Assembly: GCA_019105045.1 (NCBI GenBank)
Contig: JAHRWT010000091.1
Coordinates: forward strand, 49,260-113,259
Direction of reading: 5' to 3'
Source: Sterolibacterium sp.
GTDB taxonomy: Bacteria; Pseudomonadota; Gammaproteobacteria; Burkholderiales; Rhodocyclaceae
Length of the DNA: 64,000 bases
Of this stretch, positions 1 to 9,640 are shown piece by piece; positions within the stretch are counted from its first letter, which is position 1, and every line of letters begins with the position of its first letter. The translations under genes and the position numbers were made by a program. The notes beneath the pieces are model-generated. The model saw only the letters and a list, made by a program, of their open reading frames with translations, did not search any database and had not been told where the DNA came from.

Positions 1-58
1 AAAACACCCCATCCTGCACGCGGAATGGATGTATCTGGATATTGAGGCCCAGCCTTGA
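1..58 (+). CDS. C-terminal tail of an ABC substrate-binding protein (partial)
   Basis: Reading from base 2 gives KHPILHAEWMYLDIEAQP followed by TGA at 56-58. This nearly matches the end of the next gene (KHPILHAEWLYMDLDETK). The fragment is therefore the last 18 residues of a paralogous family 5 solute-binding protein whose body lies outside the window. The next gene's ATG starts one base after this stop, so the two copies form a tandem, probably co-translated pair. It is too short for the ORF track; the call rests on the match to the neighbour. Confidence 0.8.
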   Translation, partial: KHPILHAEWMYLDIEAQP

Positions 59-59
59 G

Positions 60-1886
60 ATGAAACCTCTGGTTCGCTCTTTCCGCCTGCTGTTCTGCCT
101 GCTGTTCTGCCTGCTGGCCGGCCTTGGCACCTCGGCCAACGCCAAGGAAAAGCAGCAGGCACCGGCCCAGGAAACGCCGAAGACCTTGCGCTGGATGTTT
201 TCGGCGGCGGCAACGGGCTTCGATCCGGCCGGGGTGCATGATTACTACTCGGGCACGATACTCGAAGCGGTCTTTGAAACCCTGCTCACCTATGACTATC
301 TGGCCAATCCGCCACGACTGGTGCCGCAAATCGCGGCGGCCATGCCCCAGGTCAGCGCGGACGGTCTGACTTACACCATCGCCATCAAGCCAGGCATCCA
401 TTTCGCGCCCGATCCGGTATTTGCCGGAGCCAAGCGCGAATTGACGGCGGCCGATGTGGTCTATTCCTGGCAGCGTTTGCTCGACCCCAAAGTACGCTCG
501 CCTTACAGTTTTCTGGTGGAAAACCGTTTTGTCGGACTGGATGCGCTGGCACTTGAGGCCCAGCGCACAGGGCATTTCGATTACGACCGCACGGTGCCCG
601 GCCTGCGTGCGCTGGATCGCTATACCCTGCAGCTGCAGCTGTTGCAGCCCGATCCCAATCTGCTGCATGTGCTGGCGTTTTCGCGGATGAGCGTGCTGGC
701 ACGTGAAGTGGTCGAACGCTACGGGGATCTCAGTCAGCGGGTGATGGATCATCCGGTCGGCAGCGGGCCATTTCGTCTCAAGCAATGGCAGCGCGGCGCC
801 AAAATCGTGCTGGAGCGCAATCCCAACTACCACGGCCTGACCTGGGATTTTGCCGCCAGCGCGGCAGCCGATGATGCCGCAGCCCAGCGCATCGTGCGCC
901 AGATGCAGGGCAAGGCGCTACCCGCCATCGAGCGCATCGTCATCAGCATCATGGAAGAAGACCAGGCCCGCTGGCTGGCTTTTCAGAATGATGAACTGGA
1001 CGTGATGAACATGGACGGCCCACTGGCGCCGCGCGCGCTCGACGGCAGCCAGCTCAAGCCGGCCCTGGCTGCCCGTGGCATCCAGCTTTCACGGGTGCCG
1101 GACATGGAAGTCATGTATCACTACTGGCAATGGAATGACCCGGTGGTGGGTGGTATGGGCAAACCGCAGATCGCCTTGCGACGGGCGCTGGCCATGGCTT
1201 ATGACGTGGCCGAAGAAATCCGCGTGGTGCGCAACGGCCAGGCCATTGCCCTGGATTACCCGATTCCGCCCGGCGTGGCCGGCCATGCTGCGGACTGGCA
1301 CAGCAGCGTGACACACGATGTCGCCACCGCCAATGCCCTGCTCGACCGCTACGGCTATGCCAAGGGCGCGGATGGCTGGCGTCGTCAGCCCAATGGTCAG
1401 CCGCTGTCCATCCGCTATGCCAGCCGGCCGGATTCCATGGGTCGGCAGCAGGAAGAAATGTGGCAAAAAGCCTTTCATGCGCTGTCCATCCGCATGGAAT
1501 CGCAGAAAATGCCTTTTCCCGAACTGATCAAACTGGAAAAACAATGCCGGCTGCAGATGCGCAGTGCGGGCTGGATCGGCGATTATCCGGATGGTGATAA
1601 CTTCATGCAGCTGCTCTACGGCCCGCGCAGCGGCCAGAGCAATGCGGGCTGCATCAAGATACCGGAATATGATCGCCTGTATGCCGCCAGCCAGCGCCTG
1701 CCCGACGGCCCCGAGCGCAATCAGCTCTATCACCAGATGGCGCGCCTGATCGAATACTATGCCCCCTGGCGACTGGGCCTGGCGCGGGTGCGCAACATGC
1801 TCTTGCAGCCGCGCGTCATCGGCTATCGCAAACATCCCATACTGCACGCCGAATGGCTGTACATGGATCTGGACGAGACGAAATGA
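60..1886 (+). CDS. ABC transporter substrate-binding protein, family 5 (peptide type)
   Basis: This is the periplasmic binding protein of the peptide-type importer encoded downstream, about 608 residues. The start is placed at ATG 60 rather than the upstream TTG at 42, because it directly follows the stop of the previous copy and opens a good signal peptide (basic MKPLVR, a Leu/Cys-rich core, then SANAKE). The body has the SBP_bac_5 pattern: an early LRWMFSAAATGFDPAGV segment, then the VGSGPFRLKQWQRGAKIVLERNPNY block near residue 235. The length resembles YejA-like proteins more than short OppA or DppA. The ligand is probably oligopeptide but cannot be read from sequence. The TGA overlaps the next ATG (ATGA). 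Confidence 0.88.
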   Translation: MKPLVRSFRLLFCLLFCLLAGLGTSANAKEKQQAPAQETPKTLRWMFSAAATGFDPAGVHDYYSGTILEAVFETLLTYDYLANPPRLVPQIAAAMPQVSADGLTYTIAIKPGIHFAPDPVFAGAKRELTAADVVYSWQRLLDPKVRSPYSFLVENRFVGLDALALEAQRTGHFDYDRTVPGLRALDRYTLQLQLLQPDPNLLHVLAFSRMSVLAREVVERYGDLSQRVMDHPVGSGPFRLKQWQRGAKIVLERNPNYHGLTWDFAASAAADDAAAQRIVRQMQGKALPAIERIVISIMEEDQARWLAFQNDELDVMNMDGPLAPRALDGSQLKPALAARGIQLSRVPDMEVMYHYWQWNDPVVGGMGKPQIALRRALAMAYDVAEEIRVVRNGQAIALDYPIPPGVAGHAADWHSSVTHDVATANALLDRYGYAKGADGWRRQPNGQPLSIRYASRPDSMGRQQEEMWQKAFHALSIRMESQKMPFPELIKLEKQCRLQMRSAGWIGDYPDGDNFMQLLYGPRSGQSNAGCIKIPEYDRLYAASQRLPDGPERNQLYHQMARLIEYYAPWRLGLARVRNMLLQPRVIGYRKHPILHAEWLYMDLDETK

Positions 1887-4039
1887 AACAAGCAAGGCCA
1901 CGGATATTCACACTGGCATCGGACACAGCGCTCCGGCACGCGCTGGCTCGCCTGGGCGCAGCCGCCCTGTTCTGCCTCCTGCCGCTCACGGCCGGGGCGA
2001 CTGAAGTCACGGCAACCACGGCAGCTGAAGCCAAGCTCGCAGCCGCAGCCAAAATCGGCATCGCCCCCCGTCCCAACCTGCCCATCTGGGATGCCGCCAC
2101 GCTGCCCCACGTCTGCCAGCAAGGTTTGCAGCAGTTGCAACAGCAAGTCGCCGCGCTGGAAAAATTGCCGCTGGAAAATGCTGCTGCAACCACGGCTACA
2201 GCCACCGCCTCAGCCGCCTTCCTCGCCGCCTGGAACACGCTGCAGATATCCCAGGAAGACATCGAAAGCCCGGTCTATCTGCTCAACAATGTGGCGCCTG
2301 ACTCCGCAGTGCGTGCGGCAGCGGATGACTGCCTGTTGGAATACAACAAATTCGGCAGCGCCTTGCTGCAGAACAGCGCCATCTACCAGCGCCTGCGTGC
2401 CGTGCAGCCGGCGGATGCCGTGGATGCCCGGCTGCAAAAAGAGCTGCGGGAAGCCTTTGAGGATACCGGCGTGGCCCTGCCGGCAGAGAAAAAACAACGC
2501 ATGACGCAAATCCTCGAACGACTGGAAGTGCTGCGCCAGGAATTCGACCGCAATATCCGCGACAACCCGACGCGTCTGCGTTTCAGCGCTGCCGAAGTGC
2601 GCGGTTTGCCGGCAGGCTATCTGCAGCGCGCCCAGCGCGATGAGGCCGGCAACTATCTGCTCGGTTTCGACTATCCCGACTACGTGCCCTTCATGGAAAA
2701 CGCCGAAGATGCCGCCGCCCGTCAGCGTTATCAGTTTGCTTTCGTCAATCGCGGTGGTGAGCGCAATCTCGCAGTGCTGAATGAAATCATCGCGCTGCGC
2801 CAGGAAATGGCAGCACTGTTCGGCCTGCCCAGCTACGCCGATTTCGTGTTGCGCCGACGCATGGCCGGCACAGCGGCTGCCGTGCATCGGTTTCTGGACG
2901 ATGTCGCCAGCCAGGTGCGCGCCGTCGAACTGCGCGACCTGGAGGAATTGCGTCAGACCAAGGCCGAGCATCTGGGCCTGCCGCTGGCGCAAACCACGCT
3001 GCAGCGCTGGGATGTGAGCTATTACCAGGAACGCCTCAAGCGACAGCGCTACGCCATCGATCAGGAAGCCTTGCGCCAATACTTTCCCACAGCAGCCGCC
3101 CTGGCCTGGGCGCTGGATACGGCCAGCCAGCTTTACGGCATCCGCTTCCAGGAAGCCACTGAGGAAGTCAGCCGCTGGCATCCCGAAGTGCGTTATTTCG
3201 ACGTCAGCGATACTCAAAGCGGTGAGTTTCTCGGTGGAATCTATCTCGATCTTTACCCACGCGAAGGCAAATACAGCCATGCCGCCGCCTTTGCCGTGCG
3301 CGGCGCCAGCCGGCTGCAGAGCCAGCCTGCGCATCAACCACGCACGCCGATTTCCGTGCTGGTCAGCAATTTCGATCGCCAGGGCCTGAACTTCAACGAG
3401 CTGGAAACCCTGATGCACGAGCTGGGCCACATCCTGCACGGAGTGCTCTCGCGCACCCGCTATCTCGACCACGCTGGCACCCGGGTCGAGCGTGATTTCG
3501 TCGAAGCGCCTTCGCAGATGTTTGAAGCCTGGGCGCAGCGGCTGGAAACCGTCAGCCGTCTGGCCGACTTCTGCCAACCGGCCTGCCCGCGCGTCGATGC
3601 CGAGATGATGCAACGCCTTGATGCCGCGCGCCGGTTTGGCCGGGGCATCCACTATGCCCGCCAACATCTCTACGCCAGCTACGACATGACGGTGTATGGC
3701 CCCCAGGCCGGCAATGCACTCGCCATCTGGCAAGAAATGGAAAGCGCCACGCCGCTGGGTCATACTCCCGGCACAGCATTCCCGGGGCAATTCAGCCACA
3801 TCATTCGCGGCTATGGCGCCGGTTATTACGGCTACATGTGGTCGGAAGTGCTGGCGCTGGACATGCTCTCGCAGTTCGGTGAGCAGCTGCTGAATCCGGC
3901 CGTCGGCCAGCGCTTTCGCCATGAGATTCTGGAACGCGGTGGCGAGCGCAGCGGCGCCGAGATGGTGCGCGCCTTCCTGCAACGTGGTCCTTCCACGCGC
4001 GCCTTCTTCGCGGAAATCAGCGGCCAGCAGGCACCTTGA
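1883..4039 (+). CDS. M3 family zinc oligopeptidase (exported or periplasmic)
   Basis: A thimet-oligopeptidase-type metallopeptidase of about 718 residues. The zinc site HELGHILH lies near residue 515, with a downstream FVEAPSQMFEAW segment that in M3 enzymes carries the third zinc ligand. I place the start at ATG 1883, overlapping the stop of the binding-protein gene by ATGA; the ORF-track start at 1853 lies inside the previous gene. The N-terminus MKQARPRIF...LGAAALFCLLPLTAGATE looks like a signal peptide, so the enzyme may act in the periplasm. Its place between binding protein and permease genes suggests it trims peptides handled by this importer (inference). Confidence 0.85.
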   Translation: MKQARPRIFTLASDTALRHALARLGAAALFCLLPLTAGATEVTATTAAEAKLAAAAKIGIAPRPNLPIWDAATLPHVCQQGLQQLQQQVAALEKLPLENAAATTATATASAAFLAAWNTLQISQEDIESPVYLLNNVAPDSAVRAAADDCLLEYNKFGSALLQNSAIYQRLRAVQPADAVDARLQKELREAFEDTGVALPAEKKQRMTQILERLEVLRQEFDRNIRDNPTRLRFSAAEVRGLPAGYLQRAQRDEAGNYLLGFDYPDYVPFMENAEDAAARQRYQFAFVNRGGERNLAVLNEIIALRQEMAALFGLPSYADFVLRRRMAGTAAAVHRFLDDVASQVRAVELRDLEELRQTKAEHLGLPLAQTTLQRWDVSYYQERLKRQRYAIDQEALRQYFPTAAALAWALDTASQLYGIRFQEATEEVSRWHPEVRYFDVSDTQSGEFLGGIYLDLYPREGKYSHAAAFAVRGASRLQSQPAHQPRTPISVLVSNFDRQGLNFNELETLMHELGHILHGVLSRTRYLDHAGTRVERDFVEAPSQMFEAWAQRLETVSRLADFCQPACPRVDAEMMQRLDAARRFGRGIHYARQHLYASYDMTVYGPQAGNALAIWQEMESATPLGHTPGTAFPGQFSHIIRGYGAGYYGYMWSEVLALDMLSQFGEQLLNPAVGQRFRHEILERGGERSGAEMVRAFLQRGPSTRAFFAEISGQQAP

Positions 4040-4060
4040 AACCTTGAAGCAGACGTTGAC

Positions 4061-4999
4061 ATGACCGCCTTCATCCTCCGCCGCCTGTGGCAAATGCTGC
4101 CGACCCTGCTGGGCGTGGTGCTGCTGGTATTCTTTCTCTTCAACTGGGTCGGTGGCGACCCGGCCTATGTGCTGGCCGGCAAGATCACCAGCCCGGAACA
4201 GATTGCCAATATCCGCAAACAGCTGGGTATTGATGAACCCATCTGGGTGCAGTTAGGGATCTTCATCCAACAAATTCTCACGGCTGATTTCGGTGTCAGC
4301 TGGAGCACGGGTGAATCTGTCGGCAGCATCCTCAGCAGCCGCATGGGGCCATCACTGACGGTGCTGATTCCGCTGCAGATACTTGAGGTGCTGATTTCGG
4401 TGGCGCTGGCCCTGGCGGTGGCCTATGTACGCGGCACACTGACGGATCGACTGGTGATGATCAGCTGCACGGTCGGCATGTCGATCAGCATCCTGGTCTA
4501 TATCATCGTCTTTCAATATTTCTTTGCCTATCAACTGGGCTGGTTTCCGGTGCAAGGCTGGGGCGAGCACTGGTTGCAGAACCTGGCCACTTACGCCGCC
4601 CTGCCCATCCTGATTGCCCTGACCGTCAGCATCGCGCCCAACCTGCGCCTGTATCGCACCTTCATGCTCGATGAAATCTCCCAGGACTATGTGCGCACCG
4701 CGCGCGCCAAGGGCCTGAGCGAACACCGCATACTCTGGCTGCACGTGCTGCGCAATGCGGCCATCCCCATCATCACCCACGTCATGGCCAACCTGCCGGC
4801 CATGCTGATCGGCGCCTTTCTGATCGAGCGTTTTTTCTCGATTCCCGGCATCGGCCGCGAAGTCATCATGGCCGTTGAACGTGCTGATTTCCCGGTCATC
4901 AAGGCCATCACGGTGTATGTCGCCTGCGCCACCATGGCCTTCAACCTGCTGGCCGACATCATGTACCGGCTGGTTGACCCACGGGTGCAACTGCAATGA
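4061..4999 (+). CDS. ABC transporter permease, DppB/OppB type
   Basis: Inner-membrane permease of 312 residues. It begins MTAFILRRLWQMLPTLLGVVLLVFFLF, the typical first segment of the DppB family, and has about six hydrophobic segments. The cytoplasmic coupling loop reads DYVRTARAKGLSEHRILWLHVLRNA (EAA-type motif), the contact site for the ATPase subunits. It starts 21 bases after the peptidase gene and overlaps the next permease by four bases (ATGA at 4996-4999), so the two permeases are translationally coupled. Confidence 0.92.
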   Translation: MTAFILRRLWQMLPTLLGVVLLVFFLFNWVGGDPAYVLAGKITSPEQIANIRKQLGIDEPIWVQLGIFIQQILTADFGVSWSTGESVGSILSSRMGPSLTVLIPLQILEVLISVALALAVAYVRGTLTDRLVMISCTVGMSISILVYIIVFQYFFAYQLGWFPVQGWGEHWLQNLATYAALPILIALTVSIAPNLRLYRTFMLDEISQDYVRTARAKGLSEHRILWLHVLRNAAIPIITHVMANLPAMLIGAFLIERFFSIPGIGREVIMAVERADFPVIKAITVYVACATMAFNLLADIMYRLVDPRVQLQ

Positions 5000-6180
5000 C
5001 GCACGCCAGCCTTCATGCATCCGCCGGCCTTTGGATGCTGGCCTGGCGCCGTCTGCGCGCCGACCGGCTGGCCATGATCTGCCTGGGCATCGTCCTCGCT
5101 TTCCTGCTGCTGATGCTGGCTTCGGCCAGCGGATTGATTGCCGCTGACTGGTCGCGCGAAGTCGGCGTGAATTACGCGCCCCCCGGCTTCCTGCACGCGG
5201 AAACCACGGCGGTGACTATGGATGACACCAGCCAGACCACCCCGGCGGATGACAACGCCCCGATCGACAACCCGCGCGATCCATTGGCAGCCGATATCGC
5301 CGAACTGCGGCAACAATTGCAGCAACAGCAGCAATCACGCCACGCACAACCCGCCACCATGACGCAGACCATTGACAGCTACGGCATCATGGATCCCTTG
5401 GCGGAGGATTTGCAAGCCATTCGCGCAGCCATGCAAGATTCGCCAGCGACGACAGACCCAATCACCAAAGGCAGCTCGCTGCCAGCCGAGGAACGCCGCC
5501 TCACCCTGCCTCTGGGTGCCGACAAATGGGGGCGGGATGTGCTGCAAAAAACCATCAAAGGTTCGGAAACCTCGATTCTCGTCGGCCTGATGGCGGCCCT
5601 GCTGGCCACCACGCTGGGTACGCTGCTGGGCGCCGTGGCCGGTTATTTCGGACGCTGGGTGGATGACCTGCTGAACTGGTTCTACAACATCTTCACCTCG
5701 ATTCCCTATCTGCTGCTGATACTCGCCGTGGCCGCCGTGGTGCCGCGTGGCGTGGGCCTGATGAGCATCGTGCTGATCCTCGGCCTGACCGGCTGGACCG
5801 GCGTTTTCCGCCTGGTGCGGGCCGAATACATGAAGCACAAGATCCGCGAATATGTGCAGGCCGCCGACGCCATGGGCGCATCCAATCTGCGCCGCATGTT
5901 CGTGCATATCTTTCCCAACATCAGCCATGTCGCGCTGGTGCAGCTATCAATCCTGGTGGTCGGCTTCATCAAGTCGGAAGTGATTCTTTCCTTCCTCGGC
6001 TTTGGTGTGCCGGTGGATGCCGTCTCCTGGGGCAGTATGCTCAACGAAGCGCAGAACGAACTGATCCTCGGCAAATGGTGGCAGCTGGCGGCGGCCACCA
6101 GCGCCATGGCCGTGCTGGTCACGGCGTTTTCCCTGCTGACCGATGCACTGCGCGATGCGCTTGATCCCAAGCTGAAATGA
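4996..6180 (+). CDS. ABC transporter permease, DppC/OppC type, with long loop insertion
   Basis: Second permease, 394 residues against roughly 300 for ordinary DppC proteins. After the first membrane segment (about residues 23-50) there is a hydrophilic stretch of about 120 residues, rich in Asp, Gln and Pro, containing RQQLQQQQQSRHAQP. The normal core then resumes at LPLGADKWGRDVLQKTIKG. The coupling loop near residue 285 reads YVQAADAMGASNLRRMFVHIFPN. By topology the insertion should sit in the periplasm, where the binding protein docks. The frame stays open through the insertion with no sign of a frameshift. Confidence 0.9.
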   Translation: MTHASLHASAGLWMLAWRRLRADRLAMICLGIVLAFLLLMLASASGLIAADWSREVGVNYAPPGFLHAETTAVTMDDTSQTTPADDNAPIDNPRDPLAADIAELRQQLQQQQQSRHAQPATMTQTIDSYGIMDPLAEDLQAIRAAMQDSPATTDPITKGSSLPAEERRLTLPLGADKWGRDVLQKTIKGSETSILVGLMAALLATTLGTLLGAVAGYFGRWVDDLLNWFYNIFTSIPYLLLILAVAAVVPRGVGLMSIVLILGLTGWTGVFRLVRAEYMKHKIREYVQAADAMGASNLRRMFVHIFPNISHVALVQLSILVVGFIKSEVILSFLGFGVPVDAVSWGSMLNEAQNELILGKWWQLAAATSAMAVLVTAFSLLTDALRDALDPKLK

Positions 6181-6188
6181 CATGAAAC

Positions 6189-8045
<1,857 letters not shown>

Positions 8046-8092
8046 CAACACAGTGGGCGATGACAGCCGCTGGCGGCAGGTTGTTCTGCCGC

Positions 8093-8132
8093 ATTGCCGC
8101 ATTGCCACATTGCCACATTGCCACATTGCCAC
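8093..8132. repeat. 8-bp tandem repeat (ATTGCCAC), 5 units
   Basis: Five head-to-tail copies of ATTGCCAC (the first is ATTGCCGC) lie between the importer operon and the converging thioesterase gene, about 50 bases past the ATPase stop. No coding role is apparent. Confidence 0.9.
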
Positions 8133-8195
8133 GCTCCCGCGCGCGGATGCGCAGTTCATCGATGCATTCGATCCGATCCAGGCAATCCGCACGAC

Positions 8196-9020
8196 TCATG
8201 CAGTTCGCAATCCAGCATCGCAATCCAGCAACGTCTTTTTCAAACAGGCCAGCACTTGCTGGCGGGCTTTCTGGATGAAGAAGTGGCCGCCATCGAACCA
8301 ATGTTCCTGGTAGCGGCCGTGGGTTGTTCGTTGCCACTCACGCAGTCGTTCGACCGTGACATGCGGATCACTGCGGCCGGCCAGTACGCTCAATGGCATC
8401 GGCAAGGTGGGCCGCCGGACGTCATATCGACGTTGATAATCGGCCCCCAGAGCAAAATCGGCGCGGATGGTAGGCAGCAGCAGGGCCATCAACTCACGGT
8501 TGCCCAGTATTTCCTCAGGCGTGCCCTCATAGCTGCGCAGGCGCTGGATCAGTTCGTCATCCGGCAACTGGTGCAGGCAGGGCATCGGCGTTGGCAAAGG
8601 CGGCGGATTGCAGCCAGACAGCAGCAGTTGCCCGGGCAGGGGCAAACCGTGGGCGTGATGGTGACAGGCCAGCTCGAAAGCCATCAACGCCCCCAGGCTG
8701 TGACCATAGAAAGCAAACGGCAGCGGGGATTGCGCCTGGCATTGCTGCACGACAGCGGTCAACGCAGCAATCAAATCATTGAACGCGGTGTACACCGGTT
8801 CGGCATAACGCGCGCCACGTCCTGGCAGCTGCACGGCGCACAGTTCAATGGCGGGCGCCAGTTCGCGCTGCCAGGGCACGAAAGCCACGGCATTGCCGCC
8901 GGAATAGGGAAAGCAATACAGACGCAGGCGCGGCGGCGGATGTGTGCCGCTCACCGCCGACGAGCGAATCAGCCATGCCTCAGCGCTCACCCCGGTTGCC
9001 GCACCAGCCCTCACGTCCAT
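8196..9020 (-). CDS. Type II thioesterase (alpha/beta hydrolase)
   Basis: A protein of 274 residues with the thioesterase II layout: RLYCFPYSGGNAVAFVPWQREL near the start, the nucleophile elbow FYGHSLGALMAFELA near residue 115, and a late GGHFFIQ segment supplying the catalytic His. Such enzymes remove wrong acyl groups from carrier proteins of polyketide or non-ribosomal peptide synthases, or act in lipid synthesis. No synthase or carrier protein gene is in this window, so its partner must be elsewhere. It lies 60 bases after an SRPBCC gene on the same strand. The first 25 residues are poorly conserved-looking, so the true start could be slightly downstream. Confidence 0.85.
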   Translation of the reverse strand: MDVRAGAATGVSAEAWLIRSSAVSGTHPPPRLRLYCFPYSGGNAVAFVPWQRELAPAIELCAVQLPGRGARYAEPVYTAFNDLIAALTAVVQQCQAQSPLPFAFYGHSLGALMAFELACHHHAHGLPLPGQLLLSGCNPPPLPTPMPCLHQLPDDELIQRLRSYEGTPEEILGNRELMALLLPTIRADFALGADYQRRYDVRRPTLPMPLSVLAGRSDPHVTVERLREWQRTTHGRYQEHWFDGGHFFIQKARQQVLACLKKTLLDCDAGLRTA

Positions 9021-9080
9021 TCAGTTCCGCAGACCTTCACGCGCTTCCGCGCGCTTCTGCACACCGCCACGCAGTGCCGC

Positions 9081-9572
9081 TCATTTACGATATGCCGGGT
9101 TCGATGGCCTGCCGGTTTCGTAATATTGCTTGAGGCCCACACCGACTTTCTTCATGTTGCTGCGAATGATGACATTGAGCAACAGCTTGTCGAGCAAGGC
9201 CCCCAGCGCACCCCATTTGATGGTGTAGGTCATGGTTGGCCGGAACAGGGTCTTGCCTTCACCGGCATCTTCCAGGATGTAATGAAAGCGGGCGGCGGCA
9301 AAGATCGGCGGTGGCGGTTTGCTACCGTCATGCAGCTTGATGACAAAGCCCTGGCCCTCGTTCCACTCAACCACGGTTTCATCCATTTCCATGCCCGACG
9401 TGGTATAGACGCGGCGACTGGCCCCCACGCCCTCGCGTTGTTCGGTGGTCATCAGACAATCGCGCAGGCCGGGCACGTATTTGTGCGGGATGGTCAGATC
9501 ACGCAAGCGTTGCCAGACCTCAGCACGTGGCAGATTGACGATGACTTCGGCCGCTGCCGTACTTTTTTCCAT
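9081..9572 (-). CDS. SRPBCC family protein (polyketide cyclase/START-like)
   Basis: A protein of 163 residues opening with STAAAEVIVNLPRAEVWQRLRDL, the usual first strand and helix of the SRPBCC lipid-binding fold, followed by alternating strands and an amphipathic C-terminal helix (IIRSNMKKVGVGLKQYYETG). Ligand and function cannot be told from sequence. It is upstream of the thioesterase on the same strand and probably co-transcribed. Its promoter region contains a 9-bp tandem repeat. Confidence 0.75.
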   Translation of the reverse strand: MEKSTAAAEVIVNLPRAEVWQRLRDLTIPHKYVPGLRDCLMTTEQREGVGASRRVYTTSGMEMDETVVEWNEGQGFVIKLHDGSKPPPPIFAAARFHYILEDAGEGKTLFRPTMTYTIKWGALGALLDKLLLNVIIRSNMKKVGVGLKQYYETGRPSNPAYRK

Positions 9573-9590
9573 GTTTCGTTTCCTTTCCGT

Positions 9591-9626
9591 TTCAATTCAT
9601 TCGATTCATTCGATTCATTCGATTCG
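9591..9626. repeat. 9-bp tandem repeat (TTCGATTCA), 4 units
   Basis: Four head-to-tail 9-bp units (TTCAATTCA, TTCGATTCA twice, TTCGATTCG) lie just upstream of the SRPBCC gene start and 15 bases past the relA stop. Any promoter for the SRPBCC gene would have to lie in or around it. Confidence 0.9.
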
Positions 9627-9640
9627 GCAGGGCTTATCGA

